64,000 bases of DNA, taken from NCBI GenBank assembly GCA_032433765.1, contig JAVIAB010000124.1:97301202-97365201 (forward strand). The letters are read 5' to 3'. The notes beneath the pieces are model-generated. The model saw only the letters and a program-made list of their open reading frames with translations. It was not told the DNA's origin and did not search any database. The stretch's first letter is position 1. Every line of letters starts with the position of its first letter. The position numbers and the translations under genes were made by a program. The DNA is from Megaustenia siamemsis. Its lineage: Eukaryota; Mollusca; Gastropoda; Stylommatophora; Ariophantidae. Of the stretch, positions 23,451-34,489 are shown piece after piece.

Positions 23451-24074
23451 GTAAAAAATATCATCACCTCGAAAAGAGTGTTCATTACCAACCTGGTTAT
23501 CTTCATAGTTCTCATATTAAGTGTTGTTCCAGAATACGTTGTCAACAAACTAGACTTTAAATTCTTCCCGCTCAGAAACAAGACCCTGATTGGACTTGTC
23601 TACACAGAAAATCGAGACAGTGTTGCAAAAGTGACCTACATTATCAACAACGTCCTCATCCCCTTCACTTCGTTTCTCATCATTATCACCAGTACGCTAA
23701 TACTAGTTTTCAAATTACACGACAACACAAAATGGCAGAAAACAGCACGAGCAAGCGAAGACAATAACCTCACACGTAACCAGAAAGTGTCGAAGATTGT
23801 GACGACGATCTCCATACTTTTCATTTCGTGTTTTACTCCAGTCAGTTGTATATTCATCGCTGTGACACTAGAGCCCGACTTTTTCATTGGAGGAAAGTAC
23901 GAGAACTTGTATACAATTTTAGGTAGTTTTGGTGTAATTTTGGAGTCCACGAATTCGTCCATGAATATTTTTATCTATTATTACATGAGCGCGAAGTACA
24001 GAATGGCTTTCCGGAATCTGTGCAAGAGGTTACCATTTAGGCTAAAAGATGGATCTGCGCTTACGGTCTCCTAG
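23451..24074 (+). CDS. GPCR gene 1, exon 3 (TM4-TM7, stop)
   Basis: Last coding exon, residues 157-363. It begins GTAAAAAATATC after the acceptor CTCCTAACAG and reads VKNIITSKRV, continuous with LPLK of exon 2 in phase 0. TM4 is followed by a second extracellular loop with a conserved block (FFPLRNKTLIGLVYTENRD, containing an N-glycosylation site NKT), TM5, a third intracellular loop with NTKW, TM6, and TM7 ending NSSMNIFIYYYMSAKYR, a variant of NPxxY. The product is a complete 7TM receptor of 363 aa with no frame damage. The exon start and its acceptor are repeated five times just upstream (see the 144-bp array). A possible poly(A) signal ATTAAA lies at 24210. Confidence 0.9.
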   Translation, partial: VKNIITSKRVFITNLVIFIVLILSVVPEYVVNKLDFKFFPLRNKTLIGLVYTENRDSVAKVTYIINNVLIPFTSFLIIITSTLILVFKLHDNTKWQKTARASEDNNLTRNQKVSKIVTTISILFISCFTPVSCIFIAVTLEPDFFIGGKYENLYTILGSFGVILESTNSSMNIFIYYYMSAKYRMAFRNLCKRLPFRLKDGSALTVS

Positions 24075-24620
24075 AATGAGGTGCAAGATATCTAAAGAGA
24101 GGAATATATAAAGAAGTAAATTCATCGTCATCATGATATAACACGCTTACAATAGAATCAATGCTGGCAAAATGTGACATAATCAACACCAACTCTAAAA
24201 TACTGAAAAATTAAAGAATCTGCTGGATTACAGCAATGTCATAATGTGACAAATGTATCAGGAAACGGAAGTCCGGCTCCTTTCTATTATTAGTCATCGT
24301 TCAACTGTTAACTTATTAGTAAATGGTAGATCACTTACTAAATTATAAATGCCGGTATGAAATAGGTTGTTGTGTTGTATCTGTTCTTCTTTCCTTCCTC
24401 ATTTGCCTTTCTGCTTCGAGGGGATATATAATTTGTGGTCCTTTGCTCCCTGTTGGCCTCTGTTGCTATTATTTTTCCCAGTGTTTCTAATATTCCAGTC
24501 CATATTGTTTTGTGGCCGGCCCTTGAATCTCGTGTTCTCTCATCGTTTATTAAAAACAAGCTACAATCTTAAAGCTCGTTCACTTTTATTTCATCTAATC
24601 TTGCCTACTCTACTCACAGC
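24075..24620. other. Downstream of GPCR gene 1
   Basis: The likely 3' UTR lies here; ATTAAA at 24210-24215 is a possible poly(A) signal. No other feature. Confidence 0.35.
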
Positions 24621-24659
24621 GGGCGTGCTTTTTTTTTTTAATCCCCACTGTAACAATCA

Positions 24660-24953
24660 CTCTTATCTCGTATGTGGTAGAAGTAACTTTATATACCTCG
24701 TATATACTTATCTCGCCCACACTTACCTCATCGAAACTTGCTCGCCCACACTTACCTTAACCACACCTAACTCCCCACTTACCTCGTCCACACTTATCTC
24801 ACACTACCTCGACCACACGTACACCACCACACTTACCTCCCCCATACTTACCTCGCCTACACTTACACATGTTCACTTACTTCTTCCACATTTATCTATC
24901 CCCACTTGCCCAAACTTACTCATACACATTTATGTCGTCCATTATCTACCTCC
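24660..24953. repeat. C/A/T-rich degenerate repeat
   Basis: Irregular CTTACCTCGNCCACA-type units of 12-18 bp. Confidence 0.6.
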
Positions 24954-24966
24954 TATACATTTCTTA

Positions 24967-25056
24967 ATCATGTACTGAAGGTCTCTAAAATTTATGATCA
25001 CTAACACCATATTCACTATACGCCACTTGGCGTGACGGGGCTCTTTACTTTACTTT
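24967..25056 (+). mobile_element. SINE S1, strongly 5'-truncated, with 13-bp TSD
   Basis: Only the last 90 bp of the SINE (CTGAAGGTCTCTAAAATT to GACGGGGCTCTTTACTTTAC). Direct repeats TATACATTTCTTA lie at 24954-24966 and 25057-25069. This is the expected product of LINE-type target-primed insertion. Confidence 0.9.
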
Positions 25057-25069
25057 TATACATTTCTTA

Positions 25070-27821
25070 CTCCATCGCTGTTTTAAACGTAACCAAAGCA
25101 ATTGAACAGATAGTGAATGTTACTATAGTGAAGGTTTTATATGTTTGCAAGTTAGACTCAATGTAATCTGCGACATTTTGCGCTCTTCGGTCCAAAGTAT
25201 CCGACTTCAGACGGCATTTTGGAAAAGGCATGTTGCCTTCTCTCTTCAACTCCTACTTACTTAACCAGACTGGTTATTTATTTCCAGAGGCACCTCGTGG
25301 AAGTGGAGTAGAATCTTTATTAGTTTTTTTTTCCCCGCTGGTCAATTTGCAAACAGTCAACTATTAGTTGATGAGCACTTCCAGCTCTGGTGCTGTTAGA
25401 TGTCACACCTTCAAACATGCTCTACATCTACCTTCTCAAACGTATGTACTTCGTCACTTCCTCATTCGACTCAAATTGTCTTCTTTTTGTTTGCAACACA
25501 ACTGATTATGTAGTTAAAAAGCAACAACAACAAAAACAATCAAGTAAACGAACTAAGCATGACGTCAGCATATATCCTTCATCACCGCTTAATGATATCA
25601 CAATAACAGTCCTGTTGGGATTTTTATTTATAATTTCTTTCTGCGGCAACCACCCCTGGTCTCAGCAGCGAGGCTCGGCTTGAAACGTCAATCACTCATC
25701 AACGGAAAAAATATGAGTACCTCCGAAGTCGGAGTTATCTGCCTGTGCAGCGAGGGACCCCTGTGCACACGGCTGCCAGGGAAAATATGGATTAACACGC
25801 AAAATTCAGTTCCTAGTCTCTAGGGACTTCGTCAGAGGTAAAAGCTGGCGAATGAGAAAAAAAATAATTAAAAATAACAATCTATACGATTTCAAGCCGG
25901 TTGAGTATGGTGAAACCTTTTCAGGTAATCAGTAATCATATAACAGATTAGAGCAGATAGGATGTCCGTAAACAGAAAGAAAACAAATTATTAAAAAGCA
26001 TAATTTACTACAAAAGTTTAATCACCACACAGACATGGTCTTTCGTGTGTCCCCCCTCCCTCCCCCTTCCCCCTAAAAAAAACTGAAATCTGAATCGAAA
26101 CATGTGATTGTTTTCTATCGAGGTCAAGGATGATCACTTACACAAGAATCTGTAGCGACTGTACTGGGCATGCGACCTATATTCTTTAAAACCTCATAGA
26201 AAACCCAAACACACAACGTAAACGAAATAAAAGTTGTCACGATATTTTTATCGTCACAATTTTCATCATCATATTAGATGTTGGAATGCAATTCCCTGTT
26301 CATTTTCATTGATATAATTGTCAGTTTAACTGTAACCTCGTCACAGTGCGTCGAATTATAATCAAGAATCTAATAACGAGTACACAAGGAATAATTCAGC
26401 AATACCAGAGCCGTTTTAACTGTAAAAAAAAATGTGACAGACAAAGAAGACAGTTAGGAATCAATAGTTATTACTGTAAAACATATAAAGAAACAAAACA
26501 AATTAGACGGTTTGCCCACGTCCTGAACTATTGATTACGATCAACATTGTTATTTTTTTAAATACAAAAACACCAGACGGTGAGGTTATCCGCAGTATAG
26601 ATGAAAAGACCGAATCGATAGGCAAATTCCTAAACAAGACAGCGGAAGAGATCAATTCAAAGAAGAACAAAAGATCCGAAGCTGTATTTCCGCTAGATAC
26701 TGAAATGCAAATGCGGAAAAGAAGAACAAAATAACTATACACGATCATATCGTTGTGTTATCTGAGTATGTTAAAGAAAACATTGACAGCTACAACAAAC
26801 AAATGTGTCATTTTGTGGTTATATAAGAATAGTACACACCAATTGTATAACGGTAGACTATCTATTGACCAGTTCTGCGTAAAATTGTATAAATTATAAA
26901 GTTAATTATTTTTAATATGTATGTTGTATGTAGCAGTTACGAAGTGAAATTATGTTTATTAAAAGAGAAAGAAATATAGCAAGAATAATTGGATGCTGCT
27001 ATTTAAAAAAACTACATTTCACGTATAACTATAGAAAGTGGAATTTGTCATGAATTTTTTTTTTAATTATAACAAATTATGTGTCTTCATCCTCATAATA
27101 ACACCCTCAATGAAAATACATCTAATGTAGTGCTTATTGTCTCGGATATTTCATTTAGCAGTGGGTCAAGCCATAGCCGCAATTCTTGAGTTAAACATAA
27201 TTTAATTGTTGAATAAAAAGCATCAATAACTTATTAATTGTTTGTGTGTACAAACCGTAAATTTTTTCATGTTTAAAATAGTGACTACCATAGACGAGTT
27301 ATTGTTACCGTACATTATACAAGATGAAGAATTATAATTGCTACAGATAATTTAATTCTTGACAATTTGTCATCATCATTAGATTTGTAAATCTGCAGAC
27401 TCGTTTTAAGATTGTTACATAATGTCACATTTAACAACCCTCACCTGGAAGCTCATTCATATTTCACACGTCTAGACCTCGATGTGAATGCCAGAGTGGA
27501 TGATGATATTGCATGCTCGTGTTTCTTGTCACTTTTCTTTATTAAAAAATCCGCTTTCTGTGTGGTACAGTAATCAAGCCAAGACAGCCTAGTCTGCGCT
27601 AGATCACTGAGGCTAAGAGATCAATTCAACCAGTAATTTTCTAGTGATAGCAATAACAAAAGCAATTCTTGAAAACTGCATAGATCTTACTTCTCAAAAC
27701 AATTCTAAGAATATCAACAGCATTAAAAACACAATCATTTGGACAGACATTTTGTGAGGAGACATGCTGTTTTCAAGAATTCAACAAATAAAGCGGGGAA
27801 TAACAATTCCTGGCATATTGA
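25070..27821. other. Intergenic region between GPCR genes 1 and 2
   Basis: AT-rich. Short open frames at 25390-25683, 26346-26534 and 26531-26734 have no recognisable domain or codon signal. Homopolymer C/A tract near 26050-26085. Confidence 0.4.
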
Positions 27822-28215
27822 CATTTACTAGGAAATGAGATATATAGAAAATAATTGTTTTCACTAGGAAATGAGATATATAGAAAATAATTGTTTTCAC
27901 TAGGAAATGAGATATATAGAAAATAATTGTATTTACTAGGAAATGAGATTTATAGAAAATAATAGTTTTCACTAGGAAATGAGATATATAGAAAATAATT
28001 GTTTTCACTAGGAAATGAGATATATAGAAAATAATTGTATTCACTAGGAAATGAGATATAGAAAATAATTGTATTTACTAGGAAATGAGATTTATAGAAA
28101 ATAATTGTTTTCACTAGGAAATGAGATATATAGAAAATAATTGTATTTACTAGGAAATGAGATTTATAGAAAATAATTGTATTCACTAGGAAATGAGATA
28201 TATAAAAAATAATTG
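27822..28215. repeat. 36-bp minisatellite
   Basis: Eleven units of CACTAGGAAATGAGATATAT followed by AGAAAATAATTGTTTT (some with TGTATT). The - strand frame (IIFYISHFLVNT) is a by-product of the 36-bp period. Confidence 0.95.
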
Positions 28216-28261
28216 CATCAGAAAGATGAGTTAGATTTGCAAGAAAATTAAAATTTGATGA

Positions 28262-30175
28262 CATCTTTTTTCATTTAATTTCATCTTGTTGTGAAGTTTC
28301 TTTGATATTATCACTACATCTTCCTGTTGTAGAGTTTTTTTTTATATCATCACTTCATCTTCCAATTGTAGAGATTCTTTGATACGATAACTTCATCTTC
28401 CTGTTGCAGAGTTTCTTTGGCATCATCACTTCATCTTCCTGTTGCAGAGTTTCTTTGGTATCATCACTTTATCTTCCTGTTGCAGAGTTTCTTTGACATC
28501 ATCACTTCATCTTCCAATTGTAGAGATTCTTTGATACCATCACTTCATCTTCCTATTGTAGTGTTTCTTTTACATCATCACTTCATCTTCCTGTTGTAGA
28601 GTTTCTTTGACATCATCAATTCATCTTCCTGTTGTAGAGTTTCTTTGACATCATCACTTCATCTTCCTGTTGTAGAGTTTCTTTGACATCATTACTTCAT
28701 CTTCCTGTTGTAGAGTCTCTTTGACATCTTCACTTCATCTTCCTGTTGTAGATTTTCTTTGACATCATCACTTCATCTTTCTGTTGTAGAGTATCTTTGA
28801 CACCATCACTTCATCTTCCTGTTGTAGAGTTTCTTTGACATCATCACTTCATCTTCCTGTTGTAGAGTTTCTTTGACATCATCACTTCATCTTCCTGTTG
28901 TAGAGTTTCTTTGACATCATCACTTCATCTTACTGTTGTAGAGTTTCATTGATATCATCGCTTCATCTTCCTGTTGTAGAATTTCTTTGACATCATCATT
29001 TCATCTTCCTGTTGTAGAGTTTTTTTGGCATCATCATTTCATTTTCCTGTTGTAAAGTTTCTTTCTTATCGTTACTTCATCTTCCTGTTGTAGAGTTTCT
29101 TTGATATCATCACTTCACCTTACTGTTGTAGAGTTTCTTTGATATCATTACTTCATCTTCCTGTTGTAGAGTTTCTTTCACATCATCACTTCATCTTACT
29201 GTTGCAGATTTTCTTTCACATCATCACTTCATCTTCCTGGTGTAGAGTTTCTTTGATATCTTCACTTCATCTTCCTGTTGTAGAGTTTCTTTGATATCAT
29301 TACTTCATCTTCCTGTTGTAGAGTTTCTTTGATATCTTCACTTCATCTTCCTGTTGTAGAGTTTCTTTGATATCATCACTTCATCTTCCTGGTGTAGAGT
29401 TTCTTTGATATCATTACTTCATCTTCCTGTTGTAGAGTGTCTTTCACATCATCACTTCATCTTCCTGTTGTAGATTTACTTTCACAACATCACTTCATCT
29501 TCCTGGTGTAGAGTTTCTTTGATATCTTCACTTCATCTTCCTGTTGTAGAGTTTATTTGACATCCATCATCACTTCATCTTCCTGTTGTAGTGTTTCTTT
29601 CACATCATCACTTTATCTTCTTGTTCTAGAGTTTCTTTCACATCATCACTTCATCTTCCTGTTGTAGAGTTTCTTTGGCATCATCATTTCATCTTCCTGT
29701 TGTAAAGTTTCTTTAATATCATTACTTCATCTTCCTGTTGTAAAGTTTCTTTGACATCAGCAACTCATCTTCCTGTTGTAGAGTTTCTTTGATATCATCA
29801 CTTCATCTTACTGTTGTAGAGTTTCTTTTATATCATTACTTCATCTTCCGGTTGTAGAGTTTCTTTGACATCATCACTTCATCTTTCTGTTGTAGACTTT
29901 CTTTGACATCATCACTTCATCTTCCTGTTGTAGATTTTCTTTCACATCATCACTTCATCTTCTTGGTGTAGCGTTTCTTTGATATCATCGCTTCACCTTC
30001 CTGTTGTAGAGTTTCTTAGACATCATCAATTCATCTTCCTGTTGTAGGGTTTCTTTCACATCATCACTTCATCTTCCTGTTGTACAGTTTCTTTCACATA
30101 ATCTCTTTATCTTCCTGTTGTAGAGTTTCTTAGACATCATCACTTCATTTTCCTGGTGTAGAGTTGTTTTGACAT
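28262..30175. repeat. 39-bp minisatellite, 1.9 kb
   Basis: About 49 units of TCATCTTCCTGTTGTAGAGT followed by TTCTTTGACATCATCACTT. Variant positions (GACATC, GATATC, CACATC, GGCATC) recur in blocks, showing local expansions. It ends about 780 bp before GPCR gene 2. Confidence 0.96.
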
Positions 30176-30951
30176 CACAACTCCCTCTTTCTATTTTTTA
30201 TTTGTGAACTACCACTGATGGCACTGATAAATTAAGATGGAAACGATAACCTAGTTCCTAGGAGAATGGTATTTACCACATTAAACGTTCGAAATGCGCG
30301 GCCAAACCATTTGGTTAAATGTCAACTTTTTAAATACAATTTCTTTATTTGCTGATTTTTGTCTTTTACCAAATGATGGTCATTACTGACAGCGAAAATT
30401 ATATGTTCTTTTTCATAAAGATAACTCTGAATATCAGAACAAAGAATATGTTTTGTCATATTAACATTTACAACATATCTTGTTATTCCCATAACACCAG
30501 GGGTCGATGGGGCACAATGAACAGATTTCGTTAACCTTCTCAATATCTCTCTATCTTTAGTCATTCTTTGGGACTGCAAAGCTGAGGTCTGTCTATTCAT
30601 TGATGCTATTTTCCCATTTCTTTCTCTGACTACCTCTCCTTCTCGCTTCTTTCACAGTTCCTTTCAGAATGGTCTTTGCTAGGTCAGACGAATGAGTTAA
30701 ATTGCCAGACTATTTAATTTGTGCTTCTTCACAATAGTCATAAGATCATCATTTACTCCAACTGCTTGTTGTTTCCTTATGCAAACTTTCATTTGTGATA
30801 CGATCTATTACGATAACAGTTCATATTATCTTGTATTATTGACAGAATAATTATTTTAGTGTTTATTTAAGTCTCTTGCTCGAAAGATAACACGTTTTGT
30901 TTCATGTTTTATATCGCAGATTAGTTTCCTGATTTAAGTGGAAAAAACGAC
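30176..30951. other. Upstream region of GPCR gene 2
   Basis: Probable promoter and 5' UTR region of gene 2; no specific element recognised. Confidence 0.35.
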
Positions 30952-31183
30952 ATGTTTGTCAACCAAAACAACGTGTCTGAATTAGCAATCATTGGCTTTG
31001 AGATAACAGACTTACAAAAGTCGCACATACTATTAAGTGACGACACAAGATTGGTTTTCCAGTGGATTCTTCTAACATGTGTGTGCCAAACTATAGTTCT
31101 CTTTGGAATTGGATGCAATATTATCAACGTTATCTGCTTTGTAAAGCAGGGTTTCCAAGACCCTGTCAACATAAGCCTCCTAG
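30952..31183 (+). CDS. GPCR gene 2, exon 1 (TM1)
   Basis: First coding exon of the second receptor, starting at the ATG at 30952 (residues 1-77 plus one base). The N-terminus has an NVS glycosylation site. TM1 spans about residues 35-64 with GIGCNIINVICFVKQGF, and the exon ends SLLG across the junction. The donor is CTAG|GTACAG at 31184, phase 1. A damaged tandem copy of the end of this exon and its donor lies at 31618-31710. Confidence 0.88.
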
Positions 31184-31319
31184 GTACAGTCAAAGCAGAT
31201 GTTTGTGTACTGAACGATTATGTTGTTTGTATATCAATGATTCCATTATTGAGTACCTTTAAATGAAAGACCAAGAAAAATAGGTCACACGGCCAGCGCA
31301 GTCAGTATATAATACATAT

Positions 31320-31580
31320 TTTTAAAAGTAAAGAGCCCTCGTCCCGCCACGAGGCGTATAGGGAATATGGTGTTAGTGACCATAAATAAATTTTACAGAT
31401 CTTCAGAACATGATTTTTGAGGTAATGTGGTCGGTATTACGCCCGTGCCGCTTTACTTTCCCAGAAAAAATCCGGTACCCATTTAAGGTTGGGTGTACAC
31501 GGAAGACGTCGGTTGGGATCGAATGCTACCTCTTGTCATTTGTATTCCAGTTCACTAACCACTGAGCTATCGTGGCTCCC
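31320..31580 (-). mobile_element. SINE S1 in gene 2 intron 1, 14-bp TSD
   Basis: Antisense SINE from TTTTAAAAGTAAAGAGCC to GAGCTATCGTGGCTCCC. Perfect direct repeats TATATAATACATAT lie at 31306-31319 and 31581-31594. The neighbouring duplicate at 31830 keeps the empty site. Confidence 0.93.
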
Positions 31581-31617
31581 TATATAATACATATGCTAGG
31601 GATTTTATTTCTTACTT

Positions 31618-31710
31618 TATAGAAATCGCTTTGGAATTGGATGTAAAATTTAAAACGTTATCTGCTTTGTGAAGCAGGGTTTCCAAGAACCTGTCAACAT
31701 ATCCTCCTAG
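31618..31710 (+). pseudogene. Broken duplicate of GPCR gene 2 exon 1 end
   Basis: This stretch repeats the gene 2 exon 1 segment at about 31092-31183 (CTTTGGAATTGGATG, TTATCTGCTTTG, AGCAGGGTTTCCAAGA), including the donor CTAG|GTACAG at 31711. The codons for GCNIINV are altered and bases are missing before CCTAG, so the frame is broken. The similarity continues into intron sequence to about 31863, so this is a tandem duplication of exon end plus intron start. It lacks the SINE that interrupts the parental copy. Confidence 0.8.
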
Positions 31711-32016
31711 GTACAGTCAAATGCGATGTTTGTGTATTTGAGCAATTACGTTATCTTTGTAGTACTTATTCCATTAATGAGTACTCTTAAATGAAAGAAC
31801 AAAAAATAAAGGTCACACGTCCAGCGCAGTCAGCATATAATACATATGTTATGGATTTTATTTCACGCACCGCCACTGCCATTACCCTCTCGATAGAAAT
31901 TTGACCGTTGGCCCTAATAGAATCAAACCCACCAACATCAGTTAGGATAAATGGCATCCGCCCTCATGTTTCTACAGAAAAAAATAATATATATAATTAA
32001 TGAAAATGAAACAAAA

Positions 32017-32355
32017 TCTGGGGAACTCGGTAGCCTAGTTGGAAAAAACCACTCGACTAGGCTACCGACGTTAGGACGACCCGTGTTCGATTCCCGCTGG
32101 AAGCGGTCTTAGTTGTACTCGTGGTTGGGAAAAAAAAATACCCCCACGGTGGACCCAGCCACTGGCAGAAATTGGTACCAGGGTAGTAGTACACTGGGAA
32201 AGTGAGGAATGCCGCCTGGCATCGTGAGTTTCGATGCTTGGAGCGACACTGTCCAGAAGTCTCGAAACACTTCTGGATAAACGGCCGAGCACATATGGGA
32301 GAAAACTCGCGTGCTAAGATGCCGACTCAAGTCTCGTGCTTTACCTTTAAACAAA
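32017..32355 (+). mobile_element. Second SINE-like family (S2), + copy
   Basis: Starts with a hairpin (GGTAGCCTAGTTGG with CCACTCGACTAGGCTACC), followed by a B-box-like GTTCGATTCCC at about 32087, then a body with GGTGGACCCAGCCACTGGCA, TACCAGGGTAGTAGTACACT and CACTTCTGGATAAACGGCCG, and an A-rich end. A reverse copy lies at 48755-49012. Confidence 0.75.
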
Positions 32356-32509
32356 ATCTAAAAAAAAAATGGTAGGTAATTGTGTATGACTTGAATGTGG
32401 AGTGATTTTATTTGCATCTATTACATCGTGCGTGTTTCGAAAATGAACAATAATTTTGTTTTGAAAAGACCTGGATTATAATCAATATTCTACAAAGGAA
32501 ATTAAAATA

Positions 32510-33920
32510 CAGGGTGTTTTTAAAGTCGCAGTGCAGTGAATATTTCTAATATTCAGTAAATGACGTAACCATCATCTACGTACCACAATTTTGTAAACCA
32601 CATTTATGAACAAACCGCTGCTTCCTTTAAGGTTTTATTTACGCAAAGGACGGGCACTACGCTACTTTCACTGTCTCATTGCTTGAAGGAAATGGTGTTG
32701 ACGATTGAAAACAGGGTATTTCTGGTTGAGCATGTCTACCGTAATGGCGGTAAATATACGGATGAGGTCATTAGACAATTCGTGAGGAAATTTCCAGACT
32801 CACAAGTCCCTCACCGAAATTCTGTTACAAAATTGATCAAAAAGTTTCGTGAAACCGGTAGTGTGGTAGATGCATACCGATCTGGAAGACCTTCAATTTC
32901 ACAAGACCAAATTATGGAACTCCAAGACAGAATTACAAGGAGTCCAAATGCATCTTTAAACCACTTGTCTCAACAGGTGCAAATATCTAAGAGTTCTGTT
33001 CACAAGGTTTTAAGAAGTGAACTACACTATCGTCCATACAAATTAACTGAAGTGTCTCAACTCCAAGAAAGAGATTATTAATCCCGTTTAAACTACTGCA
33101 TGTGGTTTCAGAATTTTATTTATGAACATGGCGCTGCCATCCTTGACGTCACTTTTTTCACTGATGAGGCCTGGTTTCATGTATCCGGTTATGTGAACAG
33201 TCAGAACAATCGGCTGTGGAGCAGTGAAAACCCCCATGAATTTCATCAAGTGCCGCTTTACGATCAAAAAGTCGGAGTGTGGTGCGCTATAAGTCGTATG
33301 CGGATAATAGGACCTATATTTTTTAATGAAACAATAAATGCAGAACGTTACCGTACTTTAATTCTGGAACCGTTCATAGCACACCTTACAGAACGGGAAA
33401 TTATGGAATCCTGGTTTCAGCAGGATGGGGCAACAGCACACACAGCCACAACAACACTCAATTATTTAGAAAGCATATTTGCAAATCGCATTATTTCACG
33501 TGGAATCTGGCCTGCTCGTTCACCAGATCTAACACCCACAGATTATTATCTGTGGGGGGCATTGAAGGGGAAAGTTTATGAAAATAATCCGCAGACAATT
33601 AATGACCTAAAGACTGAAATAGTAGACAAGATTAAACAAATATCACCAGACATTATTCTGAAGGTTTTCGCAAATATGGAAAGACGAATCACGACATGTC
33701 TTGAGGCCCGTGGTGGACATTTTCAACATATGCTTTAGGCACAACTTTATTGTGTTAATACCAACATTACCCATTATAAGCTCGCCGATAGCAGTCAAGT
33801 ATATTTGAATAATACCATTTATTTTACAATTTGTGTGACGCATTAGTTAACCGCATTTCTGGTGACGTTTTTTCTTTAGAGAGTATAAATTCACTGCACT
33901 GCGACTTTAAAAACACCCTG
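32510..33920 (+). mobile_element. Tc1/mariner-superfamily transposon with 32-bp TIRs
   Basis: 1411 bp between TA dinucleotides (32508-32509, 33921-33922). The 32-bp terminal inverted repeats (32510-32541 and 33889-33920, starting CAGGGTGTTTTTAAAG) match perfectly. It lies in gene 2 intron 1. Confidence 0.93.
32692..33738 (+). pseudogene. DDxD transposase, one internal stop
   Basis: A 349-codon frame from ATG 32692 (MVLTIENRVFLVEHVYRNGG) to TAG. There is an N-terminal helix-turn-helix part (HRNSVTKLIKKFRETG, SGRPS) and a second DNA-binding region (LSQQVQISKSSVHKVL). The catalytic core has FFTDEAWFHVSGYVN, WFQQDGATAHTA and WPARSPDLTPTDYYLWGALK. The only defect seen is TAA at 33079-33081 after QLQERDY; the frame continues unshifted. 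Spacing from the second Asp to the two Asp in SPDLTPTD is 33 or 38 residues, so it differs from the DD34D element at 19109. Confidence 0.9.
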
Positions 33921-34141
33921 TACTATGCCACGTCAAAAGAGCTTCATTGCTATTATAGCCACATTTATAGCATTTATGTTGATATAATTTATGCTATTAT
34001 TACTTAACTACAAATCTACATTGTTGACACTTTTTCTCCGACAATCCAGCGTTTCTGTTTGTTCTCACACACATTTTCAAGACAACTCTTTCACGTGCTT
34101 TCACATGTTAAATTAATATTGCCGCATTCTCTATTGCTCAG

Positions 34142-34356
34142 GTTTGGCAGTGTCGGATCTCTGTAGTCTTACTACGTTAATCTGGACAAACATATGTTGT
34201 ACTCCAGCCTTTACAGCCTCTGATCTGTCATTTGACTCAATCGAGTTTCATTACCTGACAGCCGGGGTACCTCATACTGTATTTACTCGTATAACTGGCT
34301 GGATAACTGCCTTTATCACACTGGAGAGATGTATATGTATAACATTGCCGTTAAAG
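34142..34356 (+). CDS. GPCR gene 2, exon 2 (TM2-TM3)
   Basis: Second coding exon, 215 bp, residues 79-149. The acceptor is TTGCTCAG ending at 34141 and the donor is AAG|GTATGT at 34357. It reads LAVSDLCSLTTLIWTNICC (TM2, Asp at 83), DLSFDSIEFHYLTAGVPHT, and TM3 with ERC at 139-141 and the LPLK end. A mariner-type transposon sits 221 bp upstream in intron 1. Confidence 0.9.
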
Positions 34357-34489
34357 GTATGTTCACTTCAAGTTGACCTTTTCCCCATGTTCATGACGCT
34401 AACATAATATTATTCAGAGATTACAATCCGTCTGCTTCACTTGACATACACCGTATTTTTTTAAATAACAGTATATAAGACTGTTAATG

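Larger units (their letters stand above)
31092..31863 (+). repeat. Tandem duplication of exon-1 end and intron-1 start
   Basis: Two direct copies, about 31092-31606 (with a SINE inserted) and 31607-31863. Shared landmarks are the exon end with its donor, the intron text GGTCACAC and CAGCGCAGTCAG, and ATATAATACATATG followed by GGATTTTATTT. The SINE is present in only the first copy. Confidence 0.75.

Noticed and set aside
24367..24978. 203-codon frame with a hydrophobic start
   Set aside because: Composed mostly of C/T-rich degenerate repeat, ends in a SINE insertion, and has no domain.
28262..30175. CRISPR-like regular array
   Set aside because: Units are contiguous with no unique spacers, and the DNA is eukaryotic; an ordinary minisatellite.
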